Below are positions 1-6,414 of a stretch of 9,469 bases of DNA, piece after piece; within the stretch, counting starts at the first letter, position 1, and each line of letters begins with the position of its first letter. The stretch is taken from positions 1-9,469 of the forward strand of contig SFFS01000101.1 of NCBI GenBank assembly GCA_004557805.1, given 5' to 3'. The notes beneath the pieces are model-generated. The model saw only the letters and a list, made by a program, of their open reading frames with translations, was not told the DNA's origin and did not search any database. A program made the position numbers and the translations under genes. Source of the DNA: Clostridiales bacterium. GTDB taxonomy: Bacteria > Bacillota > Clostridia > Christensenellales > Aristaeellaceae.

Positions 1-963
1 GGAAACGACGCCAATTTTGTTATAGTTCTCCGAGAACGGCCAGTGCGGAGACGATTTGCCGTCTGACTGCTGCAGATGCATGATGGGGGAATAGCGCCCC
101 AGTGCTTCCACCCACGCCCAGATATCGCCGTCGATGGGCCGGGCGAACAGGTGCGGGTTGGCCTCGACGTCGGCGAGAATCTGCGCGGCCGCGCTGTGCG
201 CGTCCATTTCACTGCGGCAGGCCGCAAAATAGAGGTTCATCGCTTTTTGCGTGCCCATCCATACGCGCTTGTGCGGCTGGCCGGCGCGCGCGTCGGCGAT
301 CAGGCGCAGGATCGTCTCCTCGTCAGGCTTCTGGAAGAACTGCTGGCCGTTCATGTGGCCAAGGTCGACGGTGGTGTAGAAGGGCGCGCCCGCGCGCCGG
401 GAAACCTCGCCGAGCAGCGTTTTCGTTCCCTCGATCGTCCAGGGCGGCATGTGCGGCGTGTACATCTGCTCCAGGCCGCAATAGCGCATGCCGGTCTGGC
501 GGGCGTAGGCGGCGATTTCGGCCAGCGTGCCGTACAGCTCGTCGAGCTTTTTCATATAAAGCTCGTGCGATTGCAGATACATCTCGTCGAACCCGTGCGC
601 GAAGAAGCCGAACCCGGCGCCGAACGCGTTCGCGGTGTCGATCTGCGCTTTCATCCAGTCGTCGATGAAGCGGCGGCGCACTTCCTCCGCCCAGTGGGCG
701 AGCCCGGCGGTGGCGTAGGTGCCGTGTCCGGAATAGACGTTTTTGATGACGATGTCCCATTTTTCGCATTCTTTGCGGGCGATTTCAATCCAGCGCTTCG
801 TATGCTCCGGCCCCATATAGAGCGGATCGAGTTCCGTATCGGCGCTGGCTTCGACGTATTTCAGCCCCAGTTCGTGAATGACGCGCATCCATTCCCCGGG
901 GAGCGTCCAGCGCTTATAGGCAAAGCAGTTATCGATTCCAAGATATAGCTTCGGATCGGCCAT
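1..963 (-). CDS. Sugar-phosphate isomerase/epimerase, xylose-isomerase-like TIM barrel (3' end cut by window)
   Basis: I read 321 codons with no stop from ATG at 963 to the window edge, so the C-terminus is missing. The protein begins MADPKLYLGIDNCFAYKRW. It has the pattern of the AP-endonuclease-2/xylose-isomerase TIM-barrel superfamily: E38 at a strand end (KYVEAS), H80 (YSGHG), E165 (CGLEQMYTP), D200 and H203 (TVDLGHMNG) and H296 (MHLQQSDGK) are plausible metal and substrate ligands. There is no signal peptide, so it should be cytoplasmic. Such enzymes isomerise or epimerise ketose or ketose-phosphate substrates. The HLQQSDGKSS segment recalls, from memory, the tetrulose-phosphate isomerases of erythritol catabolism (EryH/LerI), but I cannot confirm this. 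The start at 963 has AAGGA at 973-977 with a 9-nt spacer; an in-frame ATG at 972 lies too close to that site. The gene is transcribed divergently from the isc operon. Family is fairly sure, substrate unknown. Confidence 0.82.
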   Translation of the reverse strand, partial: MADPKLYLGIDNCFAYKRWTLPGEWMRVIHELGLKYVEASADTELDPLYMGPEHTKRWIEIARKECEKWDIVIKNVYSGHGTYATAGLAHWAEEVRRRFIDDWMKAQIDTANAFGAGFGFFAHGFDEMYLQSHELYMKKLDELYGTLAEIAAYARQTGMRYCGLEQMYTPHMPPWTIEGTKTLLGEVSRRAGAPFYTTVDLGHMNGQQFFQKPDEETILRLIADARAGQPHKRVWMGTQKAMNLYFAACRSEMDAHSAAAQILADVEANPHLFARPIDGDIWAWVEALGRYSPIMHLQQSDGKSSPHWPFSENYNKIGVVS

Positions 964-993
964 AAAAGTCATTCCTTTCCGCTTTTTTCGACA

Positions 994-1022
994 ATTATAC
1001 CATAAATCTACTTGACAGGAAA
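994..1022 (-). promoter_or_regulatory. Extended -10 promoter of the TIM-barrel isomerase gene
   Basis: On the minus strand TGGTATAAT reads from 1002 to 994, a perfect -10 with the extended TGn element. The hexamer 17 bp upstream (TTTCCT, 1022-1017) is a poor -35, which fits an extended -10 promoter. Transcription would start near 987, giving a leader of about 24 nt containing the ribosome binding site. The promoter overlaps the -35 of the opposing isc promoter, so both probably cannot be occupied at once. Confidence 0.7.
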
Positions 1023-1040
1023 GAGCGGCTATGGTACTAT
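1012..1040 (+). promoter_or_regulatory. Promoter of the isc operon
   Basis: TTGACA at 1012-1017, a 17-bp spacer and TACTAT at 1035-1040, with an extended -10 TG at 1032-1033, form a strong housekeeping-sigma promoter. Transcription should start near 1047, inside the inverted repeat at 1041-1061, leaving a leader of about 33 nt before the GTG start of the regulator gene. Confidence 0.82.
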
Positions 1041-1061
1041 TCCCGACGGAATCAGTCGGGA
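1041..1061. promoter_or_regulatory. Probable IscR/Rrf2 operator (inverted repeat at the transcription start)
   Basis: TCCCGAC (1041-1047), a 7-bp spacer and GTCGGGA (1055-1061) form a perfect 7-bp inverted repeat directly after the -10 hexamer. The arrangement GAC, 7 bp, GTC with flanking C/G runs matches, from memory, the E. coli type 1 IscR site, which binds the [2Fe-2S] form. Its position over the start site, directly upstream of an Rrf2-family gene, argues for autorepression. An RNA hairpin role is possible, but no U-tract follows the repeat. Confidence 0.7.
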
Positions 1062-1079
1062 TTAAACGGAGGCGTTCGG

Positions 1080-1502
1080 GTGAAACTATCGACGCGTTGC
1101 CGCTACGGCATTCACGCTATGGCCGATCTTGCGCAGCACTATGGCGAAGGGCCGCAGAACCTGCACGAAATTGCCGAACGGCAGCAGGTGCCGGAGCAGT
1201 TTCTGGAGCAGATCATCGGCGCGCTGCGCCGGGAGGGCTTTGTGGAAAGCGTGCGCGGACCGCAGGGCGGGTATCTGCTGGCGAAGGCACCGGGAGAGAT
1301 CACGATCGGGGCGCTGATGCGGCTGCTCGACGGCCCGGTTCTGATGGCCGACTGTATGGCCGAAGGCGGCGGAACCTGCACCCGCAGCGAATGCTGTCCG
1401 TCGAAAGCCGTCTGGGAGCGGCTGACCCGCTATTTTAACCAGATGGCCGATTCTATCACGCTTGAGGACATGATATCCGATGAGGAATCGGACAAGGAGT
1501 GA
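1080..1502 (+). CDS. iscR: Rrf2-family transcriptional regulator, IscR-like Fe-S cluster sensor
   Basis: This 140-residue protein has the usual Rrf2 length. Residues 1-70 form a winged helix-turn-helix starting MKLSTRCRYGIHAMADLA, with the wing motif VRGPQGGYLLAK at 58-69. The sensor region holds C92, C100, C105 and C106 (ADCMAEGGGTCTRSECC), close to the three cysteines of E. coli IscR (92, 98, 104), so a [2Fe-2S] cluster is likely; the usual histidine ligand after the third cysteine is not evident and C106 could substitute. The GTG start at 1080 has GGAGG at 1068-1072 with a 7-nt spacer. It is the first gene of the operon, ends 4 nt before iscS, and is preceded by a matching operator. It probably represses the operon when holo and is relieved under iron or cluster shortage. 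CymR-like control of cysteine metabolism is less likely because of the cysteines and the iscS-iscU context. Confidence 0.9.
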   Translation: MKLSTRCRYGIHAMADLAQHYGEGPQNLHEIAERQQVPEQFLEQIIGALRREGFVESVRGPQGGYLLAKAPGEITIGALMRLLDGPVLMADCMAEGGGTCTRSECCPSKAVWERLTRYFNQMADSITLEDMISDEESDKE

Positions 1503-1506
1503 AATC

Positions 1507-2676
1507 ATGGATCGTATTTATATGGATAACGCGGCTACGACCCGCGTCAAGCCCGAGGTGCGGGACGCCATGCTGCCGTTCTACGACGAAGTGTTCGGCA
1601 ACCCTTCCACCATCTACTATTACGGCCGCGAGGCGCATAAGGCGCTCGATCACGCCCGGCAGCAGGTAGCTGCGGCCATCGGCGCGGACAAGGATGAGAT
1701 TTACTTCACCAGCTGCGGCACGGAAAGCGACAACTGGGCCATCAAGGGCGCGGCGTTCGCGCATCAGAAAAAGGGCAACCACATCATCACCTCCGCCATC
1801 GAGCATCACGCCGTGCTGCATACGTGCGCGTGGCTGGAAAAGCATGGCTTTGAAGTGACGTATCTGCCGGTGGACGAATACGGCCGCGTAAATCCCGCCG
1901 ACGTGGAAAAGGCGATCACCGATAAGACCATCCTGATTACCATCATGTTCGCCAACAACGAAATCGGCACCATTCAGCCGATTGCGGAAATTGCGAAAAT
2001 CGCCAAGGCGCACAATGTCCTCTTCCACACCGACGCGGTGCAGGCTGTGGGCGCGGTGCCGATCAACGTGCACGAGCTGGGCGTGGATATGCTCTCGCTG
2101 TCCGGCCACAAGTTCTACGCCCCCAAGGGCGTGGGCGCGCTGTATATCCGCCGGGGCGTGCGCATCGACATCAACCAGCAGGGCGGCGCGCAGGAGCGCG
2201 GCAAGCGCGGCGGCACCGAGAACATGGCGCAGATCGTCGGTCTGGGCAAGGCCATCGAAATGGCGACGGCGGACGTCGAGGGCCACGCGAAAAAGCTCGC
2301 GCATATGCGCGACCGGCTGATCGACGGCATCCTCGCCGAAATTCCGGATGTGAAGCTGAACGGCCACCGCACCGAGCGGCTGCCCAACAATGTCAACGTT
2401 TCTATCCGCTATATCGAGGGCGAAGCGCTGCTGCTGCGGCTCGACCTTGCGGGAATCGCCGCGTCGAGCGGCTCCGCCTGCACGTCCGGTTCGCTCGATC
2501 CGAGCCACGTACTGCTGGCCATCGGCCTGCCGCATGAAGTGGCGCACGGCTCGCTGCGGCTGTCGTTGGGCGATTTCAATACCGAGCACGACGTGGACGT
2601 GGTGCTTGAAAAGCTGCCGGAGATTGTAAAGACGCTGCGGGATATGTCCCCGCTGTATGCCGACAGGAACCAATAA
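1507..2676 (+). CDS. iscS: Cysteine desulfurase (IscS/NifS family)
   Basis: This PLP enzyme converts L-cysteine to alanine and passes the persulfide sulfur to IscU. At 389 residues it is the normal length. Visible motifs are YMDNAATT at 5-12, SAIEHHAV at 96-103 with the PLP-stacking histidine, HTDAVQ at 174-179 with D176, SGHKFYAPKG at 199-208 with the PLP lysine K202, and the mobile loop SSGSACTSGS at 320-329 carrying the catalytic C325, a group I NifS/IscS loop. The ATG at 1507 is chosen because AAGGAG at 1494-1499 sits 7 nt upstream and the protein then begins MDRIYMDNAAT as in the family; an in-frame ATG at 1480 would lie inside iscR. It follows iscR by 4 nt, so the two are cotranscribed and probably translationally coupled. 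No key residue is missing. Confidence 0.96.
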   Translation: MDRIYMDNAATTRVKPEVRDAMLPFYDEVFGNPSTIYYYGREAHKALDHARQQVAAAIGADKDEIYFTSCGTESDNWAIKGAAFAHQKKGNHIITSAIEHHAVLHTCAWLEKHGFEVTYLPVDEYGRVNPADVEKAITDKTILITIMFANNEIGTIQPIAEIAKIAKAHNVLFHTDAVQAVGAVPINVHELGVDMLSLSGHKFYAPKGVGALYIRRGVRIDINQQGGAQERGKRGGTENMAQIVGLGKAIEMATADVEGHAKKLAHMRDRLIDGILAEIPDVKLNGHRTERLPNNVNVSIRYIEGEALLLRLDLAGIAASSGSACTSGSLDPSHVLLAIGLPHEVAHGSLRLSLGDFNTEHDVDVVLEKLPEIVKTLRDMSPLYADRNQ

Positions 2677-2690
2677 GGAGGCGTTCGATT

Positions 2691-3071
2691 ATGTACAGTG
2701 AAAAGGTTATGGATCATTTCGAGCATCCGCGCAATGTGGGCGAGATCCCGGACGCCAGCGGCGTGGGTACCGTGGGCAACGCCAAATGCGGCGACATCAT
2801 GCGCATGTATCTGAAGATTAACGACGACGGCGTGATCGAGGACTGCAAGTTCAAGACCTTCGGCTGCGGCGCGGCGATTGCCACCAGCAGCATGGCCACC
2901 GAGATGATCAAGGGCAAGACTGTTGCGGAAGCGGAAAAGCTGACCAACGCGGCCGTCGCCGAGGCGCTCGACGGGCTGCCGCCGGTGAAGATGCACTGCT
3001 CGCTCCTGGCTGAGGAAGCCGTGAAGGCCGCCCTGAACGATTACCGCGAGAAGCAGGGCAAGGCGGAATAA
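2691..3071 (+). CDS. iscU: Fe-S cluster assembly scaffold IscU (NifU N-terminal domain)
   Basis: This single-domain 126-residue scaffold receives sulfur from IscS and iron to build [2Fe-2S] and [4Fe-4S] clusters. The three ligand cysteines are C33 (NAKCGD, with D35), C59 (TFGCGAA) and C103 (MHCSLLA); a further C52 lies outside the motifs. LPPVK at 96-100 is the segment that binds the HscA/DnaK-type chaperone in proteobacterial IscU, which separates this protein from SufU. AAGGAGG at 2675-2681 overlaps the iscS stop and sits 9 nt before the ATG. It is the last gene of the operon, with a terminator 22 nt downstream. There is no NifU C-terminal domain and no hscA, hscB, fdx or mnmA gene in the adjacent sequence. 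Confidence 0.96.
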   Translation: MYSEKVMDHFEHPRNVGEIPDASGVGTVGNAKCGDIMRMYLKINDDGVIEDCKFKTFGCGAAIATSSMATEMIKGKTVAEAEKLTNAAVAEALDGLPPVKMHCSLLAEEAVKAALNDYREKQGKAE

Positions 3072-3092
3072 AACGCGCGAACGCGCGTGCAG

Positions 3093-3130
3093 GGACCTGA
3101 AACCCGCAAGCCTGCGGTTCAGGTCCTTTT
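3093..3130 (+). terminator. Rho-independent terminator of the isc operon
   Basis: GGACCTGAA (3093-3101) pairs perfectly with TTCAGGTCC (3118-3126), and CCGCA (3104-3108) with TGCGG (3113-3117), leaving a 2-nt bulge and a 4-nt loop. TTTTG follows. It separates the isc operon from the next promoter. The alternating CG palindrome just upstream (3073-3088) has only a 2-nt centre and is not needed for termination. Confidence 0.9.
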
Positions 3131-3133
3131 GTA

Positions 3134-3162
3134 TTGTGATGCGGGAGCGTTCGTGGTATAAT
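3134..3162 (+). promoter_or_regulatory. Promoter of the rpiB-glyA-apeA unit
   Basis: TTGTGA at 3134-3139, a 17-bp spacer and TATAAT at 3157-3162 with extended element TGG at 3154-3156. Transcription should start near 3169, giving a 47-nt leader that contains a GCGCGC-CCT-GCGCGC hairpin (3181-3195) before the ribosome binding site at 3203-3208. Confidence 0.8.
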
Positions 3163-3180
3163 CGCTTTATCTATTGAAAA

Positions 3181-3195
3181 GCGCGCCCTGCGCGC
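3181..3195 (+). promoter_or_regulatory. Short GC hairpin in the rpiB leader
   Basis: GCGCGC (3181-3186), loop CCT, GCGCGC (3190-3195). It lies 7 nt upstream of AGGAGG (3203-3208) and has no U-tract, so it is not a terminator. It may stabilise the 5' end of the message or influence ribosome access. Its core reappears inverted at 4962-4978. Confidence 0.45.
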
Positions 3196-3215
3196 CTGAA
3201 ACAGGAGGTGTATTC

Positions 3216-3656
3216 GTGCATACCATCGCCATCGGCTGCGACCCGAACGCAGCGCGGCTCAAGGACGAACTGATCGCGCATCTGCGCAGGCAGGGATACC
3301 CCGTGACGGATATGGGCTCCGACGATGTGATCTATCCCAACACGGCCGCGCGGGTGGCGCGCGCAGTTGCGGCGGGCGAATACGATCGCGGCATTCTGCT
3401 GTGCGGCACGGGCCTGGGCATGAGCATCGCCGCCAATAAGGTGCGCGGCGCATATGCCGCGCTGATTTCCGATTGCTACAGCGCGGAGCGCGCCCGCAGG
3501 AGCAACAACGCCAACATCGCCTGCATCGGCGCGTTCACCGTAGGCAGCGCGCTGGCGAAGAAGCTCGCGGATACGTTCCTCACCAGCGAGTATACGCCCG
3601 GAACGCCTTCGGAACCGAAAGTTGCAAAGATAGTGGAGTTGGATGAAGAACGATGA
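3216..3656 (+). CDS. rpiB: RpiB/LacA/LacB-family sugar-phosphate isomerase
   Basis: The 146-residue protein has the usual RpiB length. RpiB enzymes interconvert aldose and ketose phosphates, classically ribose 5-phosphate and ribulose 5-phosphate. Family marks are the N-terminal IAIGCDPNA (4-12), YPNTAARVARAV (40-51), the active-site loop CGTGLGMSIAANK (63-75) with the likely base C63, and SNNANIACIGAFTVG (96-110). E. coli RpiB has histidine just before the NDAN motif (H98, involved in sugar ring opening); here that position is S96. As I recall, the same His loss occurs in RpiB-fold isomerases acting on tetrulose 4-phosphates (EryI/DerI), which are not cyclic, so a short-chain substrate should be considered. 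The GTG at 3216 is chosen for AGGAGG at 3203-3208 with a 7-nt spacer; an upstream in-frame ATG at 3174 would add an unfamiliar 14-residue extension. Its stop overlaps the next start as ATGA. Confidence 0.85.
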   Translation: MHTIAIGCDPNAARLKDELIAHLRRQGYPVTDMGSDDVIYPNTAARVARAVAAGEYDRGILLCGTGLGMSIAANKVRGAYAALISDCYSAERARRSNNANIACIGAFTVGSALAKKLADTFLTSEYTPGTPSEPKVAKIVELDEER

Positions 3657-4957
3657 CGGAATATCAGAGAAACATACTTGATACGGTTGCCGCAGCGTCT
3701 CCGTATGTGGCCATGCAGCTCGAACGCGAGCTGCGCCGCCAGCATCAGACGATTGAACTGATTGCCAGCGAGAACTATTGCTCAGAGGCAGAGATGGCGG
3801 CGGCAGGCTCGTGGGCAGCCTGGAAATACACCGAGGGCTATCCCTATCAGCGCGAGACGGGGAACAAGGGCCGGTACTACGGCGGCACCGAGGTGTTCGA
3901 CGCGGTGGAGCAGTACGCCTGCGAAAAATGGCTGGAGGCGTTCGACGCGAAGGAGAACTATCACGTCAACGTACAGCTTTCGGACGGCTCGAGCGCGAAC
4001 TTTGCGGCGTATATGGCCGTTTTGCAGCCGGGGGACACGGTGCTGTCGATGGATCTGAACCATGGCGCGCATCTCACGCACGGCTCGCCCGTCAATTTCA
4101 GCGGAAAGCTGTATAATATGGTGTTCTACACCACCGACGAAAACGGCTACATCGATCTGGAGGACGTGCGCCGCAAGGCGCTTGCCTGCCATCCGAAGGC
4201 GATTATCTGCGGCGCGTCGGCGTATGCGCGGGTGATCCCGTTCGACCGCTTCCGCGAAATCGCCGACGAGGCCGGGGCGTATCTGATCTGCGATACGTCG
4301 CACATTTCGGGACTGATCGTCGCGGGCGACCATCCCAGCCCCTTCAAGGCGGGCGCGGATATTATCACCACCACCACGCACAAGACCCTGCGCTCCGAGC
4401 GCGGCGCGATGATCTTCTGCAGGAAGGAACTGGCCAAAAAGATCGACAGCGCTGTTTTTCCGGGCAGCCAGGGCGGCAGCCTGATGAACATGGTGTTCGC
4501 CAAGGCGATCGGAGCGGAGCTGGCCTGCGGCGCGGAGTATAAGGAATATATCCACCGCGTGGTAAAGAACTGCCGCGCGATGGCCGAGCGCTTCGCGCAG
4601 CTGGGCATGCGCATGGTGACGGGCGGCACGGACAACCATCTGCTGCTGATCGATCTGCCCGCAAGCGGCGCGGACGTATCCGGCAAGGCCGTGCAGGATG
4701 CGCTGGACAGCGTGAACATCACGCTCAACAAGAACTGCGTGCCCGATGAAAAACGTTCGCCCATGCAGACGAGCGGCGTGCGCATCGGCACCGCGGCCAT
4801 GACCACCCGCGGTTTCAGCGCGGATGATTTCCGCGCCGCGGCGGACATTGTGACCGACGCAATCCGCAGCCTTGCCAGCGGCGGGTTCGCCGCCTACGCG
4901 GGCAGCTACCGTGAGCGTGTGGCCGAAATCATCACGCACTGCAACGGGGTTGTGTGA
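3653..4957 (+). CDS. glyA: Serine hydroxymethyltransferase family protein, divergent
   Basis: Canonical SHMT transfers the serine hydroxymethyl group to tetrahydrofolate, making glycine and methylene-THF; relatives also cleave beta-hydroxy amino acids. This 434-residue PLP protein keeps IASENY with E40 (36-41), HLTHGSPVNFSG with H140, CDTSHISGL with D214 and H217, TTTTHKTLR with PLP lysine K244, GGTDNHLLLIDL and GVRIGTAAMTTRG with R377. Two things are odd. Where SHMTs read EGYPGKRYYGG, this one has about seven extra residues (65-71, YQRETGN) in a loop near the active site and dimer interface. The phosphate-binding segment, usually HSGSQAN or similar, reads SDGSSAN, putting D111 where a serine normally sits. 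It overlaps rpiB by ATGA, so the two are translationally coupled; B. subtilis also has an rpiB-like gene near glyA. SHMT fold is certain; standard folate-dependent activity is likely but not secure. Confidence 0.87.
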   Translation: MTEYQRNILDTVAAASPYVAMQLERELRRQHQTIELIASENYCSEAEMAAAGSWAAWKYTEGYPYQRETGNKGRYYGGTEVFDAVEQYACEKWLEAFDAKENYHVNVQLSDGSSANFAAYMAVLQPGDTVLSMDLNHGAHLTHGSPVNFSGKLYNMVFYTTDENGYIDLEDVRRKALACHPKAIICGASAYARVIPFDRFREIADEAGAYLICDTSHISGLIVAGDHPSPFKAGADIITTTTHKTLRSERGAMIFCRKELAKKIDSAVFPGSQGGSLMNMVFAKAIGAELACGAEYKEYIHRVVKNCRAMAERFAQLGMRMVTGGTDNHLLLIDLPASGADVSGKAVQDALDSVNITLNKNCVPDEKRSPMQTSGVRIGTAAMTTRGFSADDFRAAADIVTDAIRSLASGGFAAYAGSYRERVAEIITHCNGVV

Positions 4958-4959
4958 TC

Positions 4960-4980
4960 TTTCCGCGCAGGGCGCGGAAA
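4960..4980. other. Intergenic hairpin between glyA and apeA
   Basis: TTTCCGCGC (4960-4968), loop AGG, GCGCGGAAA (4972-4980), a perfect 9-bp stem starting 3 nt after the glyA stop. It is followed by A rather than U on the plus strand and lacks a U-tract on the minus strand too, so it is not a classical terminator. It may act as an mRNA processing or 3'-stabilising element between two genes of one transcript. Confidence 0.5.
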
Positions 4981-5021
4981 AAATCAGAACGACATACATT
5001 TCAGGAAAGGATGCAACGAAT

Positions 5022-6401
5022 ATGGAACGCAGGAACGCATGGGAAACTTACGATGAAAAACAGATCGGACAGCTGGAAGCCGTCTGCCGCCGCTACCGCG
5101 CCTACCTCGATGCGGGCAAGACCGAGCGCGAGTGCGCCGCGGAGACGATCCGTCTGGCGAAGGAAGCGGGCTACCGCAGCCTGAGCGAAGCCATTGAGAT
5201 GGGCGAAAAGCTCAAGCCCGGCGATAAGCTCTATTGCGATCAGATGGGCAAATCGGTGCTGCTGTTCGTGCTGGGCTATGAAAAGTTGGAAAAGGGCATG
5301 AACATCATCGGCGCACATATCGACTCGCCGCGTATGGACATCAAGCAGAATCCGCTGTATGAGGATACCGACCTGGCTTACCTTGACACGCATTATTACG
5401 GCGGCATCAAGAAATACCAGTGGGTGACGCTGCCGCTGGCGCTGCACGGTGTAGTTGCCAAGAAGGACGGCACGGTGGTGCACATCGTCGTCGGCGAAAA
5501 GGACGACGATCCGGTGTTCGCCGTGAGCGATCTGCTCATTCATCTGGCGCAGGATCAGATGCAGAAGAAAGCCTCCGTCGTCATCGAGGGCGAGGAGCTG
5601 AACCTGCTGGTGGGCGGTAAGCCCGTCGCCGGCGAGGAGAAGGACAAGGTCAAGGCCGGCGTGCTCGCTTTCCTGAAGGAAGCGTATGATATCGAAGAAG
5701 AGGATTTCCTCTCCGCCGAGCTGGAAGTCGTTCCGGCGGGCCGCTGCCGCGAATTAGGCTTCGACCGCAGCATGCTGCTGGGCTACGGTCACGACGACCG
5801 CGTCTGCGCGTTCGCGCAGGTCGAGGCGATGCTGGGCCTCGAGGGCGTGCCGGAGCGCACGAGCTGCTGCATCCTGGCCGACAAGGAAGAAATCGGCAGC
5901 GTGGGCGCGACGGGCATGCAGAGCCGTTTCTTTGAAAACTCGCTGGCCGAGCTGATGGCGCTGTGCGGCGAAGAAGGCGACCTGAAGCTGCGCCGCGCGC
6001 TGAAGAACAGCCGCATGCTTTCCTGCGACGTGAGCGCGGGCTTCGATCCGAACTTCGCGTCCGTTTTCGAAAAGAAAAACGCCGCCTTCCTTGGACGCGG
6101 CGTGTGCTTCAACAAGTTCACCGGCGCTCGCGGCAAGAGCGGATCCAACGACGCGAACGCGGAATTCCTCGGGCGGCTCCGCCGCACCATGGACGACGCG
6201 GGCGTGAACTTCCAGACCGCGGAGCTGGGCAAAGTCGACGTGGGCGGCGGCGGAACGATCGCCTACATCTGCGCCCTTTACGGCATGGACGTCATCGACA
6301 GCGGCGTGCCTGTGCTTTCGATGCACGCGCCGTGGGAGATCGTCAATAAGGCCGACGTGTACGAGGCCGCAAAGGCTTATAAGGCGTTCCTGGTTGATTG
6401 A
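5022..6401 (+). CDS. apeA: M18-family metalloaminopeptidase (ApeA-like)
   Basis: M18 enzymes are cytosolic di-zinc aminopeptidases that trim N-terminal residues, often acidic or hydrophobic, from peptides. The 459-residue protein is close to the ApeA length. Visible ligands are H99 and D101 in IIGAHIDSPR, D258 in YGHDDRVCAF, E289/E290 in DKEEIGSVGATG, D336 in CDVSAGFDPNF and H435 in VLSMHAPWEI; YYGGIKKYQW (125-134) is also typical of the family. The part between about 105 and 250 corresponds to the M18 dimerisation domain. No signal peptide is seen. The ATG at 5022 follows AGGAAAGG (5003-5010) at 11 nt and gives the start MERRNAWETY; longer in-frame starts lie within glyA. No convincing promoter is visible in the 64-bp gap, so it is probably cotranscribed with rpiB-glyA, and a terminator follows. 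Confidence 0.93.
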   Translation: MERRNAWETYDEKQIGQLEAVCRRYRAYLDAGKTERECAAETIRLAKEAGYRSLSEAIEMGEKLKPGDKLYCDQMGKSVLLFVLGYEKLEKGMNIIGAHIDSPRMDIKQNPLYEDTDLAYLDTHYYGGIKKYQWVTLPLALHGVVAKKDGTVVHIVVGEKDDDPVFAVSDLLIHLAQDQMQKKASVVIEGEELNLLVGGKPVAGEEKDKVKAGVLAFLKEAYDIEEEDFLSAELEVVPAGRCRELGFDRSMLLGYGHDDRVCAFAQVEAMLGLEGVPERTSCCILADKEEIGSVGATGMQSRFFENSLAELMALCGEEGDLKLRRALKNSRMLSCDVSAGFDPNFASVFEKKNAAFLGRGVCFNKFTGARGKSGSNDANAEFLGRLRRTMDDAGVNFQTAELGKVDVGGGGTIAYICALYGMDVIDSGVPVLSMHAPWEIVNKADVYEAAKAYKAFLVD

Positions 6402-6414
6402 CAGGAAGAGGATG

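Noticed and set aside
76..948. Plus-strand open frame across the left end
   Set aside because: Antisense to the TIM-barrel isomerase gene, which has promoter, ribosome binding site and conserved residues.
1480..1506. Earlier ATG for the cysteine desulfurase
   Set aside because: It lies inside iscR, lacks a ribosome binding site, and adds nine unfamiliar residues; the AAGGAG at 1494-1499 serves the ATG at 1507.
1456..2673. Long minus-strand open frame opposite iscS
   Set aside because: iscS is beyond doubt on the plus strand; the antisense product shows no motif and no ribosome binding site.
3073..3088. CG-alternating palindrome as a separate regulatory site
   Set aside because: Low-complexity CG repeat with a 2-nt centre next to a complete terminator; simple base composition explains it.
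4960..4980. Hairpin after the SHMT gene as a terminator
   Set aside because: Flanked by T on the 5' side and A on the 3' side of either strand's relevant end, so no U-tract follows in either direction.
3782..4999. Minus-strand open frame opposite the SHMT gene
   Set aside because: Shadow of a well-supported SHMT; no motif or start signal.
4872..5021. N-terminal extension of the M18 aminopeptidase into the SHMT gene
   Set aside because: The added 50 residues are an out-of-frame reading of the SHMT gene; AGGAAAGG precedes 5022 and the family start fits there.
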